Positions 50,989-62,900 of a stretch of 64,000 nucleotides of DNA are shown piece after piece. The first letter of the stretch is position 1, and every line of letters begins with the position of its first letter. The notes below the pieces were generated by a model, which was not told where the DNA came from, did not search any database, and saw only the letters and a list, made by a program, of their open reading frames with translations. Location of the stretch: contig JAECUM010001713.1 in assembly GCA_016617855.1 (NCBI GenBank), positions 62,001 through 126,000 of the forward strand, given 5' to 3'. This DNA comes from Megalonaias nervosa. Its lineage: Eukaryota > Mollusca > Bivalvia > Unionida > Unionidae. The position numbers and the translations under genes are program-made.

Positions 50989-53874
50989 AATAACAACAGT
51001 ACCTTTGATTTATGAGACAGAAAATTTACATTTACTTTGTATGTTTGTACCGTTAGGTTGTCGAGTAGCGTGTTTACTGTAGAACTTGTTTTGGTACGAT
51101 CCTTTATTTTCCGTACACGGTCAGCACCACCAAATGATAATTATTTATTTTACTTATAATTTTTCATACACTGAAATTAATAATTATTTTTTCTTGTACG
51201 AAAAATTACATAAAATACGGTACAAATCATCTGTCCATGTATAGATACCTAGATGGAGTATTTAGCTACAAAAATTTTAGAAGCTTTCAATGAAATGAAA
51301 AGAATTCACACAATCTAAAACCATTTCAAGAATAAAAAGACACTTGAGATATACAGAGGCGAAAAACCCAATCATGAAAGAAAAAAATAATTTAAATCAG
51401 GATTGTTCGGCCAGACAATAAAATACAAGATTAAGGCTTCAAGAGATTTCACAAATCTAATGGCAGATTTCTCAGCTTACTTACAGACAACAGAAGTTGC
51501 TGTTTAACAAAGATAATTTTGTCAGAAACTGAAAATGTGTTTATACTTTTACACTACAGATGTTCCTGCCAATGTGATGAAATTAAAGGGTAATAACTCT
51601 ATAAAATTTGACCAGAAAAGATTAAAAATCAGACTTGATCAAAGTGTTTTTAATATAAAGTAGATATCAATGTATGAATTCTTTCAGAAGTTCTTGATTA
51701 GAAGTGAATGGAAAAGTTCAGACTTGCACAGGGTCATAACTCCATAAAATGTTGCCTGAAAATCAAACTTGAGCTGGGTATTCTTAAAATAAAGTTTTAA
51801 TATATGAATTCCTTCAAAAGTTATTGAGTGGAGCTAAAGAGATGAGTTCCAAGTCAGACATGAAATCATTAATAATCAAACTTGATCTTGGTGTTCTTAA
51901 TATAAAACCTCAGATCAAACTTTATTTCATTGCACAAATTTCATTCAAAAGATTAATGAGTGGAAATGAAGTCAAGCAGGGGGCAGTAATCAGTATAGTT
52001 TTGCCAGAAGAAGGTAAAAACTGAACTTGACGTCAGTCTTCTTTATGAAAAAGCCTCATACTAAGTTTGATTTCAAGCCATAAAGTCATTAAAATGCTCT
52101 TGTGTGAAAAGAAAAGTGAAAGGCCAAGTCAAATAGGGGTCATAACTGTTAAATATTTGCCAAAATTGGCATACATTGAACCTGACTTAAGTCTTAATAT
52201 AATGCTGCTTACCAAATTTTATTTCAGTCTTTGAAATTCATTAAGAGTTAGGGAAAAAAAAAAGGCAGTGTGTGTGTGTGTGATTTAAATTTTTAACGTA
52301 GCTTTAACAATTTTTCAGTCATATCGCTACGATGTCTGCAGTATGACAGTTTATAGTGATGTCTAGCACTGGGGCATCAATCCGCAGACATGTGGCATGA
52401 TGTCCCACCCAGTCACATTATCCAGACACCAAGCTGACCAGTCCTAACACTAACCTCTTAATGCTGAGCACCAGCTGTTAGTACCATTTTTTGAAGTCTT
52501 TGGTATGACTCGGCTGGGGTTTGAACCCATGACCTCCCACATCCGAGGTGGATGCTCTAATCACTAGGTCACCAGAGCGGTTTAAGGCAAAGTTTTAAGG
52601 CAAGCAGCAGCCAAAATTCGTTTAAAGTTTGAAGGAAGATTGTGAAAATTGAACTTGACCATGGCAGGCTTTGTAATGTCAGGCTTCATACCAAATTACC
52701 TTTTGATCCAAAACATCCTTTGAAAGTTATTTGAGTGGAAACGAAATTTGTGATGGATATGACAGGACAGCACAGGATGGGACACTGATATGATGAAACA
52801 GGACAGTACAGGATAGGACGTTATGTGATATGATAGGACAGTACAGGATGGGAAATTTTGTGATATGATGGGTCAGTACAGTACAGGATGGGATGCTATG
52901 TAATATGATGGGGCAGGACATTACAGGATGGGACATTATAACATTATAGGACAGGACAGTACAGGATGAGACATTATGTGATATGATAGGACAATACAGG
53001 ATGAGACATTATGTGATACGATGGGACAGGACAGTAGAGGATGGGACATTATGTGCTATGATGGGATGTTACAGTACAGAATTGGACATTATGTGATATG
53101 ATGGGACAGGACAGTACAGGATGGTACACTGATATGATGGGATGGGACACTAAGTGATATGATAGGACAATACAGGATGGGACATTATGTGATATGATGG
53201 GACAGAACAGTACAGGATGGGACATTATGTGATATGATAGGACAGTACAGGATAGGACATTATATGATATGATGGGACAGGATAGATGAAGATATGTAAC
53301 ACTATACAGCTCCATAATAGATATGGCATAGGAAAACAGTAGCCATATTTCCTGCTTATTGTGCAAAAATTGAATGTGGAACATTTTGGGTATTTACATT
53401 AGGCACGGGTAGGGGTCATTGTAACAAGAATAAGATTATTACAGTTTCTTCTAGTCAGAATGAATTTTATCAACATTGTTAAAGTTCTTTGCAAAGACCA
53501 CATGTTTTGCATTCAGCATTGGATTTTCATCAGATTACATATGGTTTCACAACAAGATCACAAGTAAATTTTTAATCAGAAGGTTAAAGGTCAAGGTCAG
53601 CAGGAGTCAAATGTCACATTCATTGGAGAAGATAGTGTACATTTCAGACTTAGAATTTTTGTGGTGCTTGTGATAATGAGTTGTCTGTTGCATGTATCTT
53701 AGTTTCTTGCATGAATTCATGCTTGTGTCATGCATGTTTTATACCATATTTGACTTTTATTCCTATTTTGATTACTACCATTTCTGATTATATTTAGGTT
53801 TAATTTTGTCTGTTGGTCAAGTTGATTCATCTGACATTGTCAAAGTATATTTCAAGTACATGAATGTGTGTGTG

Positions 53875-53926
<52 letters not shown>

Positions 53927-56900
53927 TCAAACTGAGATATAGATTTAATCAAAAATAATAAATGTATTACATTTCTTTTATGAATATTTATGTCGTAATA
54001 ATTCAGCAGCAGGTGTTGAACAATGTTTACATGTATGAATTTCTCTCCCCAAGGTGCCCATGCTATGCAAAGTGTGGGAGAATGGCTGGAAAGCATTGGT
54101 CTAGAAAAGTATGAAAACTTTCTAGTGGCAAATGGCTTTGATGATACAGATTTCTTGGTAAGTTTTCCTGGTTGGCGTCATTATAGTTAAGTAGGATGTT
54201 TTAATAATTAGTAAAGTAAAACAATTTAATTTTATTTATATATACTTTAAACACTGCAGATTAAATCTTCAAGATAATTCCATACTGAATACTTTAGGAG
54301 GCTTTATCACTATTCTGTGTCCAAAGTCAGATCTATTATATCTTGATGCTTTTAATGTTTCTTCTCAGTAGTTTCAGCACTTTGATCCATATACTTGTGT
54401 TTCTTACTTGGTACTTTCAAAACGTTACTTTTTTAAATTTTCATATTTGATACATTAATTTCCATGACTGTATTACAACAAAAATTCATTTGATTACTCA
54501 GAAGCTGTTGAATTGGATAAATTGTCCAATCTGAAGAAGCACTTTAACGAGGTTAGAATTCAGGTATTATTATACAAGTTATCTCTGGTGTTGAGAGTGT
54601 ATTGAGAATGATGCTAAAAGTCAAACATTATACATTTTTATATCTAATGTAATAATTTACTTTTAAAGATCATTATAGTTAATTTAATTTTGAAAAATCT
54701 ATCTGTTTCAAATTTGCCTGCCACTCTAGCTGAGTTTTTCAACTCTAGAAAACAAGAATATCTAGATCATTTGTATTGTTATTACTATTCCTCCTGAACT
54801 GAAAGTCATATGGACATGGTGTTTTCACCAGAATTCATCTTATGATGTCTAGTTGGTCCTAAATGAAAACAGATCTGATCTGGTGATCAATATGATTGCT
54901 ACAGTGGCCATATTGAAAATCTTATAATGGCTACTCCTCATGACTGGATTTTACCAGCATGTTTTTTTTTTTCACCATTTCGGTTCACTGCCATCTCACC
55001 TCTGTCTGCGTGGGTTCGAGTCTCAGGCTCAGCTAAAATGGGTACATGAGAAAGCTTGCCAGTAGCTTCTTGTGGGTCAGTGGTTCTTCCCAGGCTTTTC
55101 CAGGGTTCTTTCTCCACCAGTTATACTGGCCACCATGTATTGCCTATCTTGTGCTGAAAAATGGCGTTAAACCCTACAACAACAACAACAACTAATTGAA
55201 AATGGTGCCAATGTGATGTCCATCATGAAAATCTTTTTATTAGTAATCCTCCTGAATAAAAGTAATATTGCCATGGCAATTTCACAGAAGACTTCTTACG
55301 AGGTATGGTCCAAAATGAAAATGGTTCCAATCTATGTCCAATATGACCACCGTGGTGACCATCTTGAAAATGTTTATATAACTTCTCCTATTAAATGGAT
55401 GGTCATATCAAGATAGAGATTTTACTAAAAAAACTGCTTTTGATGTCTACTTGGTTCTTATGGTGCCATTCACACATTCAGTATGCCTGCCACAATGGCC
55501 AGCATGTTGTTGTCACTACGTCTCCTAAATGGCTGGTCATATCAATCCTGTGCTTTCACCAAAAGGCTAATTATGATGTCTCATTGGTCCCAAAAAGAAA
55601 TGGTGCCAATTTGATAATGAATAAGGCCACCATGGCAGCCATTTTGAAAATCTTGTTCTAATAACTCATCCAAATTTAGAAATCATATCAACTTGGGGTT
55701 TCCACCAGAAGAATTCTTATGATGCATGGTTGGTCCTAAATGAAAATGAACCTAGCTGAAGAATATCAATGGTTTCAACTCTCCACAGTTAAAAGGAAGA
55801 AATGTTCTTATATTGAATTCCTAGAAATTCTTTTCACCCAGTAGAGCATCAATCCATTAAAGAGACTTGTCATTTTTCATTCATTTTTCAGACTTTACCT
55901 CAATTTAGGACAAAATTTTTACTAATTAGGCTCTTCAACTCTAATTTCATCATTGTCTTTAGCACACATACATAAGGCATATACCCTAAGCCTCACTTTC
56001 AATCAGTGAGGTCAGCGGTCACATACGTAATTTTGAAATTCATCTTTTTAATACTGTTTATTATCTTTTTAACTGAATGACACTTGCTCGCAGTTCACTT
56101 CAAATATATACTGGTAAAGAACATTAAGGCTAAATTTTAGCAGTTCAAGTCCACTAGTGTTTACACTCCAGTTCCTAAAATCTAGATATCACAATATATG
56201 TAGAAGTTAATAATAGGGTATCTAGACAGTTCATGAGTGATAAAATGAGCCTTTTGTTTGTGAACATATGACTTCATTCATTTTGTTTTGTGTTGTCTAT
56301 AGTATTAGCCACTATTTAGGTACAAAACCTAAATGCCTTAATGATTTGGAGCAGTATAATTTATGACCAAAAAAGTTCAGATTTGACTCATTTTTCTGCT
56401 TATTGTTTAAGAAATGCAGAATTGTCTATAATTTTGAATACTGGTATCCTCTAATAATTTGTACACCACAAGTTTGATAAAATCTGTTAACTTTTGTACT
56501 TTGCTGTCTTTTGTATGGAGTAGTTACAGGTAAAACCCATTATGATGCGATTCGTTATAACATGATTCCTCTTATAATGCAGTGGCAGCATGGCTCCCAT
56601 TTTTTAATTTAAGGTGACCTCTCTTTTGAAGATCCTAAATATATGCTCTCAGAAAAGCCGATTATTCGTATCCCTAGCAGATTTTTAATCCCAGCACTGT
56701 GTTTAATGTTGCCTTAACTTCACCGTGCACTGTTTCCGCCATGTTGGCATGTATTCAATTCAAAACTCAAGTATATTTGATGTCTGATGAAACCCAGTGA
56801 ACAAAACAAATGATATTTGATCAAGAGGTTAGTTAAAACTGATGATGTTGAAATTTCAATGCACATTTTCTGTGGGAAATACTTGAAAAATATTTTAACG

Positions 56901-59900
56901 TGATCCCGCTTATATTGGGATGTTATTCTTTGGACCCAAAGCATCACGTTATAATGGGTTTTACCTGTATTTCTTATCAAAAGTTGCATATTTGTTTAAC
57001 TTGAGGATGAGCTGAAAATTAAACTTGATATTTGTATATAAACATTGATACATCTCAAACTAAATAATACAAGTCTGTAGAACAACATTAAGGATAATAT
57101 GGTTGACTAAATAATACAAGTCTGTAGAACAACATTAAGGATAATATGGTTGACTAAATAATACAAGTCTGTAGAACAACATTAAGGATAATATGGTTGA
57201 CTGTTGCAGGGTGCCAATATAATGGAAGACCAGGACTTAGAGCAGATTGGAGTGTTAAGTTATGAGGACAGGAGGAAAATACTCGAAGCTGCCAAATCTT
57301 CACCAAAAATTACACCAATAGGTAATAGATTTAATTAACGCCAGACCAACAGTATAGAAAAAATTGCAGTTGTCTCTCATAGTTATGCCCAATGTAGACT
57401 GCATTCCCATCTTATAATGCAGTTATGGTCTTGTGCCCCTTTAAATTGGTTGTACAATCAAACCTGTTATAATGGACACCTTTACTCAGCAGTCACTTGT
57501 TCACCTTGGCGATTTCTCCTTGGCAAATTTCATAAATAAATGTCCTGTACATAATGGTCACCTATCTTCTGCAGCTTTGTAACCAAACCATGGTTTCTCC
57601 CTGCCTTAAGCAGCAGCTGGGGTGTATCTGCAAAGTGAAGAAGGCTCTGTCTACATAAAAGAGATAAAAATTTTAATGTCATTATGTCAAAAAAAAAGTG
57701 AGGCAGTTTTTATCATTAGGTAGAGGGCTGAACCAATTTGTTTGCTGGAATGTTGGACAAGTTGTGCTATTACAGCTGAAATGTGCCATGTGAAAGGTCT
57801 AGTTCAATAGCTAATCTATTTGCCTGTGAATTAAATTTCTGAAGAAAAAGTTAATCTTTGAGAAGAGATACAAGTTACATTCCTTTTCAGGAGTCATTCA
57901 GTATTTAAAACTTTTCTGTCAAGTCAGGCAAAGTTTCAGTTCATAAGTCACAAAAAATAGCTATATACAGCTTCTTTTGATATCCTATTCATCACAGGCT
58001 TCTCATCTCAGGCTGACTGTCTTTGATCTCAGTGAGATGAGCATCCAGATATTTTTAAAGGATAAACAGCTGTTTTTAAGTGAAACTTAAACAATTTGTC
58101 TTATGAAAGAATCTGTCCTTTGTTTTACAGTAATATGTAATATGTATGTCAGTACTGAAATTATTGTTTGTCATGGTGCATAAAACAAATTAGGATCAGT
58201 AATTATTTAAGTCTGTGATGATTTAATTGATAGGATGGTTTAAAGTAAACAGAAGACAATAATCTTGTATGGAACATAAATTTGGGAGAGGACAACATAC
58301 ATGTATATTTTATGGTTTTGTTGAATAACATACATAAAACAATGTTGATAATGTAATAATAATAAGAACAATAAATAATAATAGTGTAATGATATTCGGG
58401 GCATTGTATTTTGTTAAAAAACTAATTTTAAAAGGTGAAACTGTGCATAGGTTGCCATGTATACAAAGCCAATTCAGCCTTTTCCAATGGGTGGCCACTG
58501 TTGACAGATTTGACTGTATTTTATTTTGTCATTTCACCCAATTTTTATTGCAATCTATCCATTCATGCATTTTTCTGTATGCCACTTGTTAGCACATTGA
58601 GTCCCACGGCTTTTAATGGAATGTCATGAAACTTTGAAAATATATTTATCACCTTAAGATGCTTGTACTGAAAAATCACTTTGCTCCCACAATTTTTCTT
58701 AAGAGTTACTGCCCTTTTGGGGGGCCCCGAGTGGCCGAGTGGTCTAAAGCGCTCACCGTTACGGATCACTGCCATCTCACCTCTGTCTGCGTGAGTTCAA
58801 GTCTCAGGCTCTGCCAACGTGGGCACGTGAGAAAGCCTGCCAGTAGCTTCTCGTGGGTCGGTGGTTCTTCACTGGGTTTTCCAGGGTTCTTCCTCCACCA
58901 ATTATACTGGCCGCCATGTATAGCCTATCTTGTGCTGAAAAATGGCGTTAAACCCTACAACAACAACAACAACAACAACAACAACTGCCCTTTTGTAGCT
59001 TAATGCAGTGTATGACACAATGGGGGTGCTTTACAAATATTATGAACTTCAGAGAGAGTGACAGGTGTAAAGTGAAGTGGATTGCATTTGCAACATGTGC
59101 AATGGAGAGAATGTTGGCATACCTCTAGTTACTTTCATGTACTGTGGCTAAAATTTCTTTGGATATTGTACTCATGGAAATTGTACACGATCTAAGCACA
59201 GTTCACCAATATGACTGCCCCAATGTACTTAAAAAAATCAACCTGAATTAGTCTAAAGTACACTTAGTTTAGCAGTTATTAAAATAGAGAAAACAAATTT
59301 TTGCTAAATTAGACAATACCAGCTTCTGAAAGTGCAATGAATGAATTACAAAATATATAAAATGTAACAAAAGTTATTGGCTCTTTTTTTGTAATTTGCC
59401 TCTGAAGTCCAGGAAGTAAAAATGACCAAGCAGGGATAGCATTTTTTTTGGTAGATACACATCTGAAGTAGGGCCAAGCTGTATACTCACTAACCCAAAT
59501 TACACCCAACACTCATACACCAAAATAAAGGGATTTAAAAATTTCTTTTAACAACACCTAAGATATATGAGGTCTTTTTAATATAACCAGTATAACCAGT
59601 GAGGCAAACCAGGGAAATTCTTTTATCTTAATAATCTAACCCTTTGTAAAATACCAACTGCAGTGCACAACCAATCTTGTTAGCACAACTAGTCAAGCAG
59701 TTTTTGATGAATTAACATGAACATGGATAAATATTATGGTCATCACCTGAAGATGGATGTGCATATCAATTAGGCTTAGTTAATCATAAATGAAAATGGT
59801 GCTCTTCAGATATCTAGTATGGCCACCACAGCAGCCATCTTGAAAATCTTGTTATTGCTTCTTATTCTGAATTGATAGTCACATCAACATGGACTTTTCA

Positions 59901-62900
59901 CAAAAAGACGTCTCATGTTGTTTAGTTAGTCCTAAATAAAAATGGTGGTAATCCGATATCCAATATGGCCACCATGGCACCATCTTGAAAATCTTCTGAT
60001 AGGAAAGTTATATCACCATGGTGTTCTGGCAAAAATACCATATTATTGTAACTTTCCTATCAAATGAAGTCTATACTTCTTATGGTGTTTAGTTGGTTCT
60101 AAATGAAAATGGTTCTGCTTGGACATCCAATATATCCACCACTGTGGCCATCTTGAAAATCTTGTCATCACTACTTCTGAATGGTTGGTCATATCAGCAT
60201 AAGGTATTAACTCAAAGACTTTTTATGATGTCTTCTTAGTCCTAAATCAGAATTGTGCTGATCTGACATCCAATATGGCTACCATGGCAGCCTTCTTAAA
60301 AATCTTGTTATGGTTACTCCTCCAAAACAAAAACTCATATCAACATAGGTTTTTACCAGAAGACTTCTTTTGATATCTACTTAGTCCTAAATGAAAAAGG
60401 TGCCACTCTGACATTAGGTATGGATTACCACAAGTGGCACTACTCCCTCAGAATGGAAGGTCATATTAACATAGGTATTAATTCAAGGATTTTTATGATG
60501 TGTATCCTAATGGTGGAGACCTTGACATCCATTATGGCCACCATAGAAACCACACTGGAAAATCTTGTTATTACTGCTCATCCTAAAAAGAAAGTTGTAC
60601 AAGAATGGGATTTTCACTGGAAAAGTTGTTATGGTATCTAGTTGGTCTTAAATAAACATTGTGTTTGATCGGAAAGTCAGTATGGCTGCCACTGTGACAA
60701 TCTTGAAATCTTACTTCTACTTCTAGATTGAAAGTCATGTTACCATTTGGTTTTGGCCAGAAGATTTATGATGTCTAGTTGGTCCTAAATGAAAATGGTG
60801 CCAGTCTGACATCAGTATGGCCAGCCACTATGACAGCCAGATAGAACTCTTGTTATTGCTACTCACCCTAAATGGAAGGTCCTGTCAACTTTAAATGGAC
60901 TAACACTACTGACAGAAAAGAATGTCCAGAAATTCAGGATAAGACCATATCGTTTTTTTAACTGCTGGTTGTTGAAATTCTTGAATGATAAGATTTTAAG
61001 ACTGTGGCTGTAATATTGGTTGTAAGATTAGCACCATTTTTGTTCAGAACAAACTAGACACTATTAGAAGACTTTTGGTAAAAAAAACCATGTTAGTATA
61101 ACCATCCAATGAGGAGAATTAGTGACAAGTGTTATGTATATTTAATTTGTATGATTGACCTTTGTCTATAATTAAGGGTAAGAGTTTGGGCCTACCAGAA
61201 TAATGTCTTTTTTATAAACAATATGCTGGTGCAAGTGGGTGTGCTAATGCCAGTGAGTATGCTATGCTAATACCAGTGAGAATATTGTGTTGTTTGTTCT
61301 TTGAGTTTGAAGATGACCAAGACATCACTAACTGGTTTGGTTCTGTGAGTAATGCCAGTATATTAATACCAGTGAGTATGCTAATGCCAGTGCATATACT
61401 AATACCAGTGAGTATTCTAATGTCAGGGGTATGCTGATGCCAGTGAGTATGCTAATGCCAGCAAATATGCTTATGCTAGTGGCTATGCTAATAACTGAGT
61501 GGTTATGCTAATGCCAGCAGGTATGCTAATGCCATTGAGTATGCTGATACCATTGAGTATGCTCATACCAGGAGTATGCTTATGCTAGTGGGTATGCTAT
61601 TAACAGTGAGTGGGTATGCTAATGCCAGCAGATATGCTTGTGCCAATGAGTATACTAATGACAGTGAGTATGCTCTTACCAGTTAGTATGATTTTGCTTG
61701 TGTATGCTAATATCAGTGAGTGGGTTTGCTAATGCCAGTGGGTATGCTATACTAATGCCAGTGAGTATGCTAATGCCAGAGGAAGACACAGTGACAGAGG
61801 ATAGAAAATGAATGGGTTGATCCAACATCATAAATTGCCTTTTTGTCTCCAAGGTTGTCAGAATTGACACAAAAGATACTACAGGCTTCCTACAGTATCA
61901 TGAAACCCTCAGTGTTGCCATTTTAGGCAAATTGGGTATGCAGGCTGTGTACTAAAATTACAGGTAATTTCTTCACTTTACAGATTTTGCCAATCCCCCT
62001 TCATCAGTAGAGGAGTGGTTGTCTTCCATACATCTGCTTGACTACTGTGATAAATTCCGTTCCCATAACTACGACACCATGGACAAAGTGAAATGTATAT
62101 TGTGGGAATTAGAATTAAGGACAGTGAGTGCTGTATTTCCATTAGTCATCAATATAATTAGTGTGAATTCTTTGTGGAAAGATGCATTATCTATCAGTCT
62201 GCAAATATTACAATATATATTCATTTATAAGTCAAGTCCAGCTGTAAACAAGATGGACCCTGATCTGCTGTAGCATAATGCACTGGCAGGTCATGGTCTA
62301 TGGTGTTTGTTTTTTCTGATTACTCCCAATGTTGCATCAACCCAGAGCTGCTGGCCCATTATGTAATGGAAGATCTGGGTCTTTGTTGTTTGCCGTTGGA
62401 CTCAACTTGTAAGCAAGTATATATGGTAGTCTAAATTATATTGTAAAACTTTTAATGCCCAGTGTTATACAAGATCAAATATCATATAGGAATCCAATAT
62501 ACTTTTACATATCCGTCTCATTTCAGGCATAATTTTTAGAGCTTGGCAACCAAATAATACAATCTAGCTTCTGGTGTAACTAGGTGGCTGTGTGAATTAA
62601 TTTGAAATTATAGGAAAAGTTGTTGAGAAGCTACTTACTGCCATGGTTATGGCCCGTTCTCATTTAATTGTTTTACTGCAACAAATTCTGAGAACATAAA
62701 TCAGACTGCATAATTAAAATTAAATTTGTTGCAAATATATTGGTTTAAATCTTAAAATAATAATGAAAGTTCACTATTTTTTAATCAAATATTTGTATCA
62801 TTCAACGTCTAATAAATTTTATATAAAAACCACACAAATGAATCTCGATTATTTGATAGGGGCATGTTAAAGTCCTCAACAATATGACCAAAGGGAAATA

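Larger units (their letters stand above)
49194..51220. mobile_element. 2.0-kb TIR DNA transposon, non-autonomous, in the minisatellite
   Basis: The left end is CCGTATTTTATGTATTTTTT and the right end is its inverted match, TTACATAAAATACGG preceded by TTGTACGAAAAA, giving inverted repeats of about 26 bases. TA is duplicated at 49192-49193 and 51221-51222, and the array sequence continues across it. AT-rich subterminal blocks on both sides (AATTATTT words) are partly inverted too. No transposase frame is seen. The TA duplication suggests Tc1/mariner or a related group, but the terminal sequence is not one I recognise. Confidence 0.82.
47496..51275. repeat. 42-bp minisatellite split by two insertions
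   Basis: Units read CATCTGTCCATAAATAGCTA and GACAGAGTATTTAGCTACAA, ending AT. The array runs 47496-47975, 48750-49193 and a short remnant at 51221-51275. The breaks are a LINE fragment and a TIR element, each dropping cleanly into a unit. Confidence 0.95.
41211..54053 (+). other. Introns around the alternative exon pair
   Basis: This holds the introns between the linker exon and SAM1, apart from the two alternative exons. From left to right it contains a nested inverted SINE-1 pair (41567-41932), diverged tandem repeats (42885-43770), a palindromic MITE (44438-44650), a 42-bp minisatellite (45342-46000), a TA microsatellite (46925-46977), exon B, a second 42-bp minisatellite broken by a LINE and a DNA transposon (47496-51275), diverged tandem units with a SINE-2 (51560-52745), and a 40-bp minisatellite (52750-53290). 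No other coding exon was supported. Confidence 0.7.

Noticed and set aside
58659..59003. 114-codon + strand frame
   Set aside because: It lies across the full-length SINE-1 and its tail; the same peptide words occur in the other SINE-1 copies.
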